Shown: piece by piece, positions 49,228-58,210 of the stretch | How positions within the stretch are numbered: the stretch's first letter is position 1 | How the letters are laid out: each line of letters begins with the position of its first letter | DNA from: Amycolatopsis australiensis | Lineage (GTDB): Bacteria; Actinomycetota; Actinomycetes; Mycobacteriales; Pseudonocardiaceae | Assembly: GCF_900119165.1 (NCBI RefSeq) | Contig: NZ_FPJG01000006.1 | Coordinates: forward strand, 868,001-932,000 | Length of the DNA: 64,000 nucleotides | Reading direction: 5' to 3' | Made by a program: the position numbers and the translations under genes | The notes under the pieces: generated by a model | Database searches by the model: none | Seen by the model: only the letters and a program-made list of their open reading frames with translations | What the model was told of the DNA's origin: nothing

Positions 49228-50868
49228 TCAGAGATCGAACATGTACGGGACTTCGGCCTGCGCCCGCGTGCTGATCCACTCACGCAGCGCGCGCGTCGCC
49301 AGGACGTCGTCCTCGTTGTAGCGCAGCAGCCGTTCGCGCTGGGCCGCGTCCGGCGTCTCGCCGTCCATGCCCACCGCATCGCGGTACCAGCGCATGGACG
49401 CCTCGCCGCCCGCTTCCGGATCGCGCCAGGCGAAGCCGGCGACCGGGGCGATCACCTTCAGGCCCTTGCCGTGGGAGCACAGGAACTGGTCGGTGACGCT
49501 GCGGAACAGGTCCACCCACTCGTCGGAGTCCACAAAGGACTGGATTTCCTTCTTCGTCGGCATGCCCGGGTGGTCGCCGAAGCGCTCGACGGACCCGAAA
49601 AGCCAGCGGTTCTCCGCGAGCGCGTTGTAGCAGTAGGCGCGGAAGGTCAGCCCGGCCGCTTCGGTGCGCTCCCGGACGTCGGTCAGCCACGCCCAGAACT
49701 CGGCGAACGAGCGGGCTTCGTCGCCGGTGGGCAGCGGGTCCCACGTCGCGAAAGCGCGGTAGCCCTGCTCCAGCCCGATGTCGGCGCCGCTCAGCAGGCA
49801 GCCCCAGAGGTACGCGCCGGCGTCGCCGAAGCTTTCCATGTCGACGTCGACCTCGACGTCGGCGCGCGGCACCTCGACCTCCTCGACGCGGCGCACGAGC
49901 GTCAGGTCGGCCAGCCAGGCGCGGGCGAGCACGACCGCGTCCGGGAACGTCACGCCGGTCCAGTTGACCGCGGGTGACTCGCCTGCCGGATCGAGCGCGG
50001 CCAGCTTGTCCACAGTGGACACGCCGGCGCGGCGCAGCTCCATCGCGTCCTCGCCGCGGACGACGAGGCTGACGTCACGGGTCTCGGTGAGCACGACCTC
50101 GCAGGTCGGCCACCACGGGCAGCGGCGGCACTCCAGCACGCGCGACGGCTCGGCGAGCGCCGGCTCGCCGTTCGCGGCCGCGGTGGCGATCGCCAGCCGG
50201 TCGGCGAACCGGACCTGGTACTCGGTGAGCGCGTTGCGGCCGCCCGGCCAGGTGCCCGCGGTCAGGTCGTGCCACACGACGACGTCGGCGTCGAGGCCGA
50301 TCACGCCGCCGAGGGCGAGGCTTTCGTCGGCCTGCCCGAGTGTCTGCAGCATGCGGCGGATGTGGACGAGCCGGAGCTGGTCACGCGGCTGGGAACGGAC
50401 CTTGCGGGTCTCGTCGGCGCCGCGGTGCGCCGGGTCGAGATCGGTCAGGCCGGTGACGATCGCGCCGGTACCGCGGTCGGTGATCCGGTGGCGCACGACC
50501 AGCACCGGGACGTACCCGCGGCCGGTGCGCACGAGCAGGTCGATGCCGCCGCGCCGGTGCCCGGCCGTGTCGACCGGCAGCAGCGCGCCCCAGATGTACG
50601 GCGCCTGCTCGGCGAAGGCGTGTTCGGTCTGCTCCACGCGCTCGTGCGCGGGCAGGTCACGCCCGATCTTGACCCAGTCGCCGGGGTTGGCCGCCATCAG
50701 CCGCGTGACGATGTCCTCGCGGTGCGCGGCGGCGTCGGCGATCCGCTGCTGCGCGGTCGGGTCGGGCGGGGAAAGCGGTACCTCGCGCATCGCGGGATCG
50801 TGCTCGAGGTGCACACGACGGCGGCAGCGGCTGACCGCGCCCGCGTCGAGTACCACCTCGGTGTTCAT
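49228..50868 (-). CDS. TM0106-type RecB/Cas4-like nuclease with RNase H-fold domain
   Basis: 546 residues. Cys15 in SRCRRRVHLEHD together with Cys247, Cys250 and Cys256 (CRRCPWWPTC) fits the four-Cys [4Fe-4S] site of Cas4/AddB-like nucleases, with GGIDLLV (about 107-113) as the nuclease acidic motif. The C-terminal half (about 335-540) is a DnaQ/RNase H-like fold with DVDMES (341-346) and YNEDDVLATRAL. Such two-domain proteins are scattered in bacteria without a proven function and probably process DNA or RNA ends. It is a stand-alone gene with no CRISPR or helicase nearby. Confidence 0.85.
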   Translation of the reverse strand: MNTEVVLDAGAVSRCRRRVHLEHDPAMREVPLSPPDPTAQQRIADAAAHREDIVTRLMAANPGDWVKIGRDLPAHERVEQTEHAFAEQAPYIWGALLPVDTAGHRRGGIDLLVRTGRGYVPVLVVRHRITDRGTGAIVTGLTDLDPAHRGADETRKVRSQPRDQLRLVHIRRMLQTLGQADESLALGGVIGLDADVVVWHDLTAGTWPGGRNALTEYQVRFADRLAIATAAANGEPALAEPSRVLECRRCPWWPTCEVVLTETRDVSLVVRGEDAMELRRAGVSTVDKLAALDPAGESPAVNWTGVTFPDAVVLARAWLADLTLVRRVEEVEVPRADVEVDVDMESFGDAGAYLWGCLLSGADIGLEQGYRAFATWDPLPTGDEARSFAEFWAWLTDVRERTEAAGLTFRAYCYNALAENRWLFGSVERFGDHPGMPTKKEIQSFVDSDEWVDLFRSVTDQFLCSHGKGLKVIAPVAGFAWRDPEAGGEASMRWYRDAVGMDGETPDAAQRERLLRYNEDDVLATRALREWISTRAQAEVPYMFDL

Positions 50869-50958
50869 GGAGATCACTCTAGATTCCCACCGCCGAGCCG
50901 ACATGCCCGCCACCCAGGCGACCAGTAAGTTCGACCTCGACACGTCGCAGGAGGTGCC

Positions 50959-51420
50959 ATGGCGCGCAAGGCCAAGGTCGCGGGTGAAGCCAGGTTCACC
51001 CCCAAGAAGGCGAAGAACGCGGTCGCGGTGGCGAAGGTGCTCGGGCCGGCCGTCATCCCGGTGGTCGCGCCGTACGCGGTGCGCGCGGCGGGCGCCGCCC
51101 GGGAGCTGTACGACCGCTACCAGGCGCGCAAGCTCGGAGTCGCGGTGGACCAGCTGGCCGCGTACACCGGCCGGGGCGCGGCGCTGCACGCGCGCATCGC
51201 CGGGCTGGCGGAAGGGTGCCGGGACCTGGAGAAGGCCGCGAAGGCCACGGCGGCGGACAAGTCGTTCGCCCAGGAATCGCTGGGGACGCTGGAACAGCTG
51301 GCGGCGACGGTCCGGGCGGCGGAACGGATGCCGTCGGCCCGCCGGAAGTCGGCGCACCGGGCGGTGGCAGGCGAACTGGAGCGGCTGGAGGGCCAGCTGC
51401 TGCACCGGCTGGGAATCTGA
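50959..51420 (+). CDS. DUF6474 family protein
   Basis: 153-residue, Lys/Arg/Ala-rich, mostly helical protein starting MARKAKVAGEARFTPKKAKN. One moderately hydrophobic stretch (VAKVLGPAVIPVVAPYAVRA, about 24-43) may contact the membrane, followed by amphipathic helices. It matches the actinobacterial DUF6474 pattern; function unknown. GGAGGTGCC before ATG 50959 gives a firm start. It is divergent from the nuclease gene with about 90 bp between, and a very long hairpin follows. Confidence 0.82.
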   Translation: MARKAKVAGEARFTPKKAKNAVAVAKVLGPAVIPVVAPYAVRAAGAARELYDRYQARKLGVAVDQLAAYTGRGAALHARIAGLAEGCRDLEKAAKATAADKSFAQESLGTLEQLAATVRAAERMPSARRKSAHRAVAGELERLEGQLLHRLGI

Positions 51421-51425
51421 CGCAC

Positions 51426-51477
51426 CCGGTCGTGAGTGAGAAACAGGGTTAGAACACTGTTTCTCACTCACGACCGG
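51426..51477. terminator. Long perfect hairpin, bidirectional terminator
   Basis: Two 21-bp perfectly complementary arms (51426-51446 and 51457-51477; core GTCGTGAGTGAGAAACAG) flank a 10-nt loop. The hairpin starts six bases after the DUF6474 stop and abuts the stop codon of the convergent substrate-binding protein gene. Confidence 0.8.
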
Positions 51478-52437
51478 TTACTTGACGAAGCCCTTCTTGA
51501 CCATCCAGTCGTGGGCGACCTTGCCCGCGTCCTGCCCGTCGACGTCGACCTGCTTGCACAGCTCGACCATCTGCTCGTTCGTGATCGCCGCGGCGACCTG
51601 CTCCAGGGGACCGCGCAGGTCCGGGTGGGCCTTGATGAACTCCGTCCGCAGCGTCGGGACGGCGTTGTACTGGGGGAACGCTTTCTTGTCGTCCTCCAGG
51701 ACCCGCAGGTTCAACCCCGAGATCCGGCCGTCCGTCGTGAAGACCTCGCCGACCGGGCAGGTGCCGCCGGCCACCGCCGAATAGATGGTGCCGATGCCGA
51801 AGTTCTTCACCGTCGGGTGCTGGAAGCCGTACGCCTTGACCGCCGCCGGGAAGCCGTCCTGACGGCTGGTGAACTCCGTCTCCAGGCAGAACACCCCCTG
51901 GTCGGGGTGCTGCTTGATGAACGCGGCCAGGTCCGACGTCGTCTTGAGGTTGTTCTTCGCGCCGTACGCCTCCGTGACGGCGAAGGCGTACTGGTCGTTC
52001 AGCGGCGAGTAGTTCAGCCACGTGACGCCGAACTTCTCCTCGTCCGCCTTGGCCGTCGCCTCGTACTGGGCCTTCTCCCCGCCCGGGACGGGCAGCTCGT
52101 TGCCCTGGTAGTTGATCCAGCCCGTGCCGGTGTACTCCCACGTGACGTCGGTCTGCCCGGACAGCAGCGCCTGCCGCGAGGAGTTGGAGCCCTTGATGTC
52201 GGACAGGTCGACCACGTCCGCGCCGGCCGCCGTCAGGGCCATCTCGGCCATGTACGCCAGGATGATGTTCTCGGTGAAGTCCTTCGACCCCACCGTCACC
52301 TTCAGCCCCTGCAGCGACGGGATCGGCTGGATCGAGCCCGGCTTGATGTCGTACGGCACGGCCTGGTTCACCGTCAGCCCGCAGGAGGAGAGCGTCGCGC
52401 CCAGCAGGGCCACGGCCAGCAGCCGCCGGAGTTTCAT
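51478..52437 (-). CDS. Osmoprotectant (glycine betaine/choline-type) ABC transporter substrate-binding lipoprotein
   Basis: 319 residues. The lipoprotein signal ends in the lipobox LSSC with Cys19. The mature part is an OpuAC/OpuCC-type binding protein: VGSKDFTENIILAYMAEMAL, SSRQALLSGQTDVTWEYTGT, and later RVLEDDKKAFPQYNAVP. Aromatic residues Trp and Tyr in WEYTGTGW are likely cage residues for a quaternary amine. It is the last gene of the operon, and its ATG overlaps the permease stop (ATGA). It would deliver compatible solutes under osmotic stress. Confidence 0.93.
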   Translation of the reverse strand: MKLRRLLAVALLGATLSSCGLTVNQAVPYDIKPGSIQPIPSLQGLKVTVGSKDFTENIILAYMAEMALTAAGADVVDLSDIKGSNSSRQALLSGQTDVTWEYTGTGWINYQGNELPVPGGEKAQYEATAKADEEKFGVTWLNYSPLNDQYAFAVTEAYGAKNNLKTTSDLAAFIKQHPDQGVFCLETEFTSRQDGFPAAVKAYGFQHPTVKNFGIGTIYSAVAGGTCPVGEVFTTDGRISGLNLRVLEDDKKAFPQYNAVPTLRTEFIKAHPDLRGPLEQVAAAITNEQMVELCKQVDVDGQDAGKVAHDWMVKKGFVK

Positions 52438-53216
52438 CGCAGCCCCTTCGGTCCGAAGTACTGTTCGGCGACCGCGCCCAGCCAGTCCACCAGCAGCGCC
52501 AGCGCGACGGCCAGCACCGAGCCGGTCACCAGCACCGAGGTCAGGTTCAGCTTGTAGCCGGTGTCGATCAGCAGCCCGAACCCGCCGGCGTTGACGAACA
52601 TGCCGAACGTCGCCGTGCCGACGGCCAGGACGAGCGACGTGCGCAGGCCCGCCAGGATCAGCGGGACGGCCAGCGGCAGTTCGACCCGCCACAGCACCGC
52701 GCCCGCCGACATCCCGATGCCGCGGCCCGCGTCGATCAGCGCCGGATCCACCTGCTGGATGCCGACCATCGTGTTCCGCAGCACCGGCAGCAGCGAGTAG
52801 AACGCCAGCGGCAGCGCGGCCACCCAGATGCCGCCGGTGGCGCCGGTGATGATGAACCACAGCACCAGCACGCCGAGGGCGGGCGCGGCCTGCCCGATGT
52901 TCGCCACGGCCAGGAAGACCGGCGCCAGGAACCGCGCCCACGGCCGGGTCACGAGCACCCCGAGCGGGACCGCGACCAGCACGACGATCGCCGTCACCAC
53001 GAGCGTCATCAGCACGTGGTCCCACAACGCCGTGAGCAGGGTCGACGCGTTGAGCGTCTCCTTTTCCGTCGCGGTCAGCCCGCTGGAGAACACCCAGACC
53101 AGCGTGACGGCGACGATCACCAGCACCGCGGCGGGCTGGGCGAGCAGCCGGACGCGTTCCGCGCGCCGGGAGCCGGACTCCGTGCTGAAGCCGGTGTCGA
53201 CGGCGGCCGTCGTCAT
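52434..53216 (-). CDS. Osmoprotectant ABC transporter permease (second)
   Basis: 260 residues with about six membrane helices. The coupling region (EAA-like loop) reads RGIGMSAGAVLWRVELPLAV. The sequence LPVLRNTMVGIQQVDPALID is characteristic of the OpuCB/OpuCD-type permeases. It overlaps the ATPase gene upstream and the binding-protein gene downstream by 4 bp each, so stoichiometric expression is likely. It pairs with the other permease (54372-55019) to form the channel. Confidence 0.92.
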   Translation of the reverse strand: MTTAAVDTGFSTESGSRRAERVRLLAQPAAVLVIVAVTLVWVFSSGLTATEKETLNASTLLTALWDHVLMTLVVTAIVVLVAVPLGVLVTRPWARFLAPVFLAVANIGQAAPALGVLVLWFIITGATGGIWVAALPLAFYSLLPVLRNTMVGIQQVDPALIDAGRGIGMSAGAVLWRVELPLAVPLILAGLRTSLVLAVGTATFGMFVNAGGFGLLIDTGYKLNLTSVLVTGSVLAVALALLVDWLGAVAEQYFGPKGLR

Positions 53217-54385
53217 GCGGGCACCTCTTCGCCGTTCGAGTGCTCGTCCCGCAGCTGCTGGATGGTCGCGATCACGGTGTCGAGCTGGATGGTGCCCGCG
53301 TACTCGCCGCGCGCGCCGGTCACCGGCACCGAGCCGCCCTCGGCGAGCATCGCTTCGAGCGCGTCCTGCAGCGTCGACTGCAGGCTGACGATGTCGCGCA
53401 GCGGCTTGCCGGCCACGGCCAGCGAGGTCGCCGAGGCGAGCTGGCGGACGTGCACCCAGCGGATCGGACGGCGGCGCTGGTCCAGCACCAGCGCGAAGTG
53501 CTTGCGCTGCTGCTCCAGCTTCTGGCGGACCTCCGCGGGTGAGTCGGTGACCGTCGCCGTCAGCGCGTCCTGCTGGAGCTCGACATCGCGGACCCGTAGC
53601 AGGGTCAGCTGCTTCAGCGAGGCACCGGCGCCGACGAACCCCGCGACCGTGTCGTCCGCCGGGTTGGCCAGGATCGCCTCGGGCGTGTCGTACTGCAGGA
53701 TCGTCGACTGGTTGCCGAGCACGGCGATCTTGTCGCCGAGCTTCACGGCCTCGTCGAAGTCGTGCGTGACGAACACGATCGTCTTCTTCAGCTCGCTCTG
53801 CAGGCGCAGCAGCTCGTCCTGCAGGTTGCCGCGGGTGATCGGGTCGACCGCGCCGAACGGCTCGTCCATGAGCAGCACCGGCGGGTCCGCGGCGAGCGCC
53901 CGCGCGACGCCGACGCGCTGCTGCTGCCCGCCGGACAGCTGCCGCGGGAAGCGGTCGCGGAAGTCGGCCGGGTCCAGCCCGACCAGGTCCATCATCTCCT
54001 CGACCCGGTCGTTGACCCGCTTCTTGTCCCAGCCGAGCAGGCCGGGCACCACCGCGATGTTCTGCGCGACGGTGAAGTGCGGGAACAGCCCGGCCTGCTG
54101 GATGGCGTAGCCGATCCGGCGGCGCAGCGTGTCGACGTCCAGCTTCAGCGCGTCCTCGCCGCCGATGGTGATCTTGCCGGACGTCGGCTGGACCAGCCGG
54201 TTGATCATCCGCATGGTCGTCGTCTTGCCGCAGCCGGACGGGCCGACGAAGACCACGATCTTGCCGGCGGGCACGACCATCGAGAAGTCGTTCACGGCCG
54301 GCTCGCGGGTGCCGGGGTACCGCTTGGTCACGTGCTCCAGCTCGATCTCGACGCCGGAGACTTCCTCGTTCTCAGCCACGGACAC
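53213..54385 (-). CDS. Osmoprotectant ABC transporter ATP-binding protein with CBS pair
   Basis: 390 residues. Walker A is GPSGCGKTT (48-56), the Q loop region AIQQAGLFPHFTV, signature LSGGQQQR, Walker B VLLMDEPFGAVD and the switch His in VTHDFDEA. After about residue 255 come two CBS domains (RDIVSLQSTLQDALEAMLAE in the second), which in OpuA-type systems sense ionic strength. GTG start at 54385, overlapping the upstream permease stop by 14 bp. It powers uptake together with the two permeases. Confidence 0.94.
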   Translation of the reverse strand: MSVAENEEVSGVEIELEHVTKRYPGTREPAVNDFSMVVPAGKIVVFVGPSGCGKTTTMRMINRLVQPTSGKITIGGEDALKLDVDTLRRRIGYAIQQAGLFPHFTVAQNIAVVPGLLGWDKKRVNDRVEEMMDLVGLDPADFRDRFPRQLSGGQQQRVGVARALAADPPVLLMDEPFGAVDPITRGNLQDELLRLQSELKKTIVFVTHDFDEAVKLGDKIAVLGNQSTILQYDTPEAILANPADDTVAGFVGAGASLKQLTLLRVRDVELQQDALTATVTDSPAEVRQKLEQQRKHFALVLDQRRRPIRWVHVRQLASATSLAVAGKPLRDIVSLQSTLQDALEAMLAEGGSVPVTGARGEYAGTIQLDTVIATIQQLRDEHSNGEEVPA

Positions 54386-55019
54386 CCCTAGAGACGGTGA
54401 AACGCTTGATCAGGACGTAGACGCCGTCGAGGAGCAGGGCGAGGATGACGACCCCGACCGTGCCGGTGACGGCTTGGTTGAGGGAGTTGGTGCTCCCCGC
54501 GTTCGTGAGCCCGGAGAAGACCTCGGCGCCGAAGCCGGGACCCTTCGCGTACGCGGCGATCACCGCGATGCCCATCAGCATCTGCGTCGCCACCCGCATG
54601 CCGGTGAGGATCGCCGGCCACGCCAGCCGCAGCTCGACCCGGGTGAGCACGCCGAAGCGGCTCATCCCGATGCCGCGGGCGGCGTCGGTGACCGCCGGGT
54701 CGACGCCGTCGAGCCCGACGATCGTGTTGCGGACGATCGGCAGGAGGCCGTAGAGCACCAGCGCGATCACGGCCGTCGTCGGCCCGAGCCCGGAGATCGG
54801 GATCAGCAGGCCCAGCAGCGCGAACGACGGGACCGTGAGGATCGTGCTCGCCAGCGCCGTGGCCACCGCCGAACCGATCGGGCTGCGGTACACCGCGATC
54901 CCGATCAGCACGCCGAGGACCGCGGCGAGGATCGTGCACTGCACCACCATGCTGGTGTGCAGATAGGCCTCCAGCCAGAGCTTGCTCGCCCGGTCGGAGA
55001 TGTAGTCGAAGAGGTTCAT
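54372..55019 (-). CDS. Osmoprotectant ABC transporter permease (first)
   Basis: 215 residues with five to six membrane helices. The N-terminal stretch is NLFDYISDRASKLWLEAYLH, then LYGLLPIVRNTIVGLDGVDP and the coupling helix RGIGMSRFGVLTRVELRLAW, as in ProW/OpuCB. It is the first gene of the four-gene operon, so the promoter must lie in 55020-55260. No osmotic regulator gene is adjacent. It forms a hetero-permease with the product at 52434-53216. Confidence 0.92.
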   Translation of the reverse strand: MNLFDYISDRASKLWLEAYLHTSMVVQCTILAAVLGVLIGIAVYRSPIGSAVATALASTILTVPSFALLGLLIPISGLGPTTAVIALVLYGLLPIVRNTIVGLDGVDPAVTDAARGIGMSRFGVLTRVELRLAWPAILTGMRVATQMLMGIAVIAAYAKGPGFGAEVFSGLTNAGSTNSLNQAVTGTVGVVILALLLDGVYVLIKRFTVSRGVRG

Positions 55020-55260
55020 CCGTGTCCGCTCTCCCGCCCTTCGTGCAGGTGTTCACCCGAACGGGCTAGTTCCTGACCGACGGCTCAGTACCCAGCGTGC
55101 GGCCGGTCCAAACCCCTGCTTTCGGCCCAACCGTGGCCCAATCCGCCGGGATCGGCAACAAATGCCTGAACCACGGCGTGGCGCGGAACGTGCACTCGGT
55201 GTGTGCTCATTTCCCGGGATCACACGTTCACCCCGGGGCAGGTCCCTTAGGCTGCTCCTC

Positions 55261-55803
55261 ATGAGCGTTCCGGCCCGGCGTCCCGCCGTGCTCGGTGCTA
55301 CCCGAGGTGTGTTGCTGGCCGTGTGCGCCGCGACACTCTCGGTGACCGCTCACCGCCTCGCCGACGGCGGCCTGCCCGACCCGGCGATGACCGTGCTGCT
55401 CGCCACCCTGTTCGGCTGGACCGGGACCTACCTCGCCCGCAAGGCGCGGGGCGCGGCCGCCACGATCGCCGTGCTGGGCGTCGCCCAGCTGGTGATGCAC
55501 CTGCTGCTCACGACACTCGCCGGCCACCACGACATGTACGCCTCGCCCGGCAGCACCGGGCTGGGCATGATCGCCGCGCACGCGTTCGCGACGCTGCTCA
55601 CGGCGTTGCTCCTCGCCCGCGCGGACGCGACGCTGCTGACGGTCCTCGCCGTGCTGCGCGCGATCCTGCCGCGGCTGCTCGGCCCGCTGCCGGTGCCGTC
55701 CGCCCCCGCGCGGGTCCCGGTCCGCGTCGACCCGGCAGACCACCTCGTCGGCGTCGACCTGCGCCGGATCCGCGGGCGGCGGGGCCCGCCCGCGCACTCC
55801 TGA
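55261..55803 (+). CDS. Small polytopic membrane protein preceding the copper operon
   Basis: 180 residues with four hydrophobic segments (about 13-30, 40-57, 65-85 and 100-125) and a basic soluble tail (about 140-180). The third loop carries LAGHHDMYAS, with His and Met residues that could bind copper. No known domain is recognised. It lies 65 bp upstream of ycnI on the same strand and may belong to the copper locus. ATG 55261 is chosen, but the ribosome site is weak. Confidence 0.75.
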   Translation: MSVPARRPAVLGATRGVLLAVCAATLSVTAHRLADGGLPDPAMTVLLATLFGWTGTYLARKARGAAATIAVLGVAQLVMHLLLTTLAGHHDMYASPGSTGLGMIAAHAFATLLTALLLARADATLLTVLAVLRAILPRLLGPLPVPSAPARVPVRVDPADHLVGVDLRRIRGRRGPPAHS

Positions 55804-55868
55804 CCTCAGCTCGTCCCGAACAGCGGATTCCCGCTGCCCTTTTTCTTGAGTTCATCAGGAGTGAACCC

Positions 55869-56633
55869 ATGTCCCAGCACGTCTTCAAGCGCGCCGGTTT
55901 CCTCGCCGCCACCGTCGGCGTCGCCGGTCTCCTCGGCGCGGGCGTCGCCGCCGCGCACGTCACCGCCAACGTCTACGGCTCCCAGCCGACGAAGGGTGGG
56001 TACGCGGCGATCGTGTTCCGCGTGCCGAGCGAGGAGAAGGACCCCGTCACCACCACGAAGGTCACCGTCGACTTCAAGGCGGACTACGGCATCGGCTCGG
56101 TGCGGACCAAGCCGCTGCCCGGCTGGACCGCCGAGGTGACCAAGTCGAAGCTGCCCACCCCGATCACCAAGGACAACGGCACGCAGATCACCGAAGCCGT
56201 CACCGCGGTGACGTGGACCGCGCAGCCCGGCAACGAGCTCAAGGCCACCGACTACCAGGAGTTCTCGGTCAGCTTCGGCCCCCTGCCGACCAACGTCGAC
56301 CAGGTCGAGTTCCCAGCGCACCAGACCTACAGCGACGGCAAGGTCGTCGACTGGAACCAGCCGACCCCGGCGAACGGTGAGGAGCCGGAGCACCCGGCGC
56401 CGGTCGTGAAGCTGGCCGCGAAGACCGACGGCGACGGCGACCACGCCGGGATGGCCGCGGGTACGGCCTCCACCCCCGGGGAGCACACTGAAGCCGCGGC
56501 GACGACGTCGGACAGCACGGCCCGCTGGCTCGGCGGGGCCGGTCTGCTCGTCGGCGCCGTCGGCCTCGGTGTCGGGGCCGGCGCGACCATCCGGGCCCGC
56601 AAGGCCACGGCGAAGCCGGGAGGCAACAGCTAA
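55869..56633 (+). CDS. YcnI-family (DUF1775) copper-binding membrane protein
   Basis: 254 residues. The signal peptide ends AAAH, so that His30 would be the first mature residue and a Cu(II) ligand as in B. subtilis YcnI. The DUF1775 domain (about 30-170) has HVTANVYGSQPTKGGYAAIV, VTVDFKADYGIGSVRTKPLP and GWTAEVTK. A His/Asp-rich linker (TDGDGDHAGMAAGT) precedes a C-terminal membrane anchor (LGGAGLLVGAVGLGVGAGA). AGGAG eight bases before ATG. It likely handles copper outside the membrane for CopC/CopD, encoded immediately after. Confidence 0.92.
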   Translation: MSQHVFKRAGFLAATVGVAGLLGAGVAAAHVTANVYGSQPTKGGYAAIVFRVPSEEKDPVTTTKVTVDFKADYGIGSVRTKPLPGWTAEVTKSKLPTPITKDNGTQITEAVTAVTWTAQPGNELKATDYQEFSVSFGPLPTNVDQVEFPAHQTYSDGKVVDWNQPTPANGEEPEHPAPVVKLAAKTDGDGDHAGMAAGTASTPGEHTEAAATTSDSTARWLGGAGLLVGAVGLGVGAGATIRARKATAKPGGNS

Positions 56634-57182
56634 ATGCGCAAGGCGCTCGTCGCGCTGGCGTTGACCGGGGTGGCCGTGCTCGGCACGGCCACCCCGGCGC
56701 TGGCGCACAACGTGCTGATCTCCTCGGACCCGGCGAACGGCTCGTCCATCGCCGCCGGCCCGCAGAAGATCAGCCTGACGTTCGACCAGTACGTGCAGGG
56801 CGCGGACGTCAACCAGATCGCGGTGACCGGACCGGGCGGCGGGCAGTGGGCCGAGGGACCGATCAGCGTGGTGAACAACGTCATCAGCGCGCCGTTGCGG
56901 CCGCTCGGCCCGGCCGGGAAGTACACCGTCGGCTACCGGGTGCTGTCCGCGGACGGCCACCCGGTGACCGGTGAGCTCACCTTCACCCTCACGACCGCGG
57001 GCACCGGCACACCGGCGACCGTCGACGCGGCGAAGTCGCCGGGTTCGGCTTCGCAGGCGGCTCCGCAGTCGTCGTCGAGCGGCGTGCCCATCTGGGTCTG
57101 GATCGCCGGCGCGGTCGTGCTGCTGGCGATCGGGCTGACCGTGGCACTGCGCTCCGGCGGCAAGATCGAAGAGAAGAACTGA
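56634..57182 (+). CDS. copC: CopC-domain copper-binding protein
   Basis: 182 residues. The signal peptide ends ALAH with His25 as the likely mature N-terminal Cu(II) ligand. The CopC beta-barrel (about 25-125) keeps SADGHPVTG with Asp107 and His109, the other ligands of the CopC Cu(II) site. A Ser/Thr-rich linker and a C-terminal membrane anchor (PIWVWIAGAVVLLAIGLTVA) follow. The ATG directly follows the ycnI stop, and its own stop overlaps the copD start by one base (TGATG). Carries copper to CopD. Confidence 0.93.
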   Translation: MRKALVALALTGVAVLGTATPALAHNVLISSDPANGSSIAAGPQKISLTFDQYVQGADVNQIAVTGPGGGQWAEGPISVVNNVISAPLRPLGPAGKYTVGYRVLSADGHPVTGELTFTLTTAGTGTPATVDAAKSPGSASQAAPQSSSSGVPIWVWIAGAVVLLAIGLTVALRSGGKIEEKN

Positions 57183-58210
57183 TGACGCAGGCCGAAACCA
57201 CCGCGAAGCCCCGCTACGCGACGCTGCTCTGCGTCGTGACCGCGGGCTTGCTCGGCGCCCTGATCGGCGTCGCGCTCATGTCCACGACCCCGGTCCCCGG
57301 CGTGGTGGAGCCGAGCGCGGTGGTCTCGGCCGGCATCCCGGTCGTGCGGGTGCTGCTCGACCTGGCCGCCGTGACGACCATCGGGCTGGCCCTGCTGTCG
57401 GTCCTCGTCGGCTACGACCGGCCGAAGCTCACCGAGCCGGTGATGCGGCTGGCCCGGCCGGCCGGCGTCGCGGCCGCGCTCGTCTGGGCCACGGCCGCGG
57501 TCGTCGCGCTGATCCTGCAGACCGCCGAGTACAAGCCGGGTTCGGCGACGCTCTCGCCCGGTGACATCGGCAGCTACATCGCCGACGTCGGCGCCGGGAA
57601 GGCGCTCGTCATCGTCGCGGTGCTCGCGCTCGTCCACGCCGGGATCGGCGCGCTGGCGCTGCGCTTCGGTGAGAAGGTGCCCGCCGAGGTCCGCGTCGGG
57701 CTCGGGTTGTTCGCGCTCCTGCCGCTGCCGGTCACCGGGCACGCGTCGAACTGGAGCTACCACGACTACACGATGATCTCGATGGAGCTGCACGTGATGA
57801 GCGCCGTCGCCTGGACCGGCGGGCTCGGCGCGATGACCGTGCTCCTCGTGGCGAACCGGACGCTGCTGGCGCACGCGCTGCCGCGGTTTTCGAAGCTGGC
57901 GACGCTCTGCCTGGTCCTCTCCGCGGCGACCGGGCTGTTCAACGGCCTCGTCGAGATCTCGCTCAACCCGACCATCGGGTTCTGGGCGGCGATCTTCACG
58001 ACGCCGTACGGGCAGCTGTTCCTCCTGAAGTTCGTCTGCACCGGCGTCATCGCGTTGCTCGGCGCCAACGTCCGCTGGCGGCTGATGCCGCAGATCGTCC
58101 GGCACAACCGGACGGCCATCGCCGCGTGGGCCACGCTCGAGCTGACCGTCATGGGCTTGGCGTTCGGCTTCGCCGTCGTGCTGACGCGCGCGCCGGTCGT
58201 CGCCTCCTGA
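57182..58210 (+). CDS. copD: CopD-family copper transport membrane protein
   Basis: 342 residues with about eight to nine membrane helices. Conserved features include GHASNWSYHDYTMISMELHV, with several His residues for metal, followed by SAVAWTGGLGAM. Family members import copper from periplasmic CopC. The start overlaps the copC stop. The ycnI-copC-copD order is common in actinobacteria and probably supplies copper to cuproenzymes rather than giving resistance. No regulator such as CsoR is adjacent. Confidence 0.92.
   Translation: MTQAETTAKPRYATLLCVVTAGLLGALIGVALMSTTPVPGVVEPSAVVSAGIPVVRVLLDLAAVTTIGLALLSVLVGYDRPKLTEPVMRLARPAGVAAALVWATAAVVALILQTAEYKPGSATLSPGDIGSYIADVGAGKALVIVAVLALVHAGIGALALRFGEKVPAEVRVGLGLFALLPLPVTGHASNWSYHDYTMISMELHVMSAVAWTGGLGAMTVLLVANRTLLAHALPRFSKLATLCLVLSAATGLFNGLVEISLNPTIGFWAAIFTTPYGQLFLLKFVCTGVIALLGANVRWRLMPQIVRHNRTAIAAWATLELTVMGLAFGFAVVLTRAPVVAS

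Noticed and set aside
49228..50868. CRISPR-associated Cas4
   Set aside because: No repeat-spacer array or other cas gene in the window; the RNase H-fold half is not part of Cas4.
51478..55019. Histidine or methionine ABC transporter
   Set aside because: The binding protein's SKDFTE and WEYTGT motifs and two OpuC-type permeases with a CBS-bearing ATPase indicate an osmoprotectant system.
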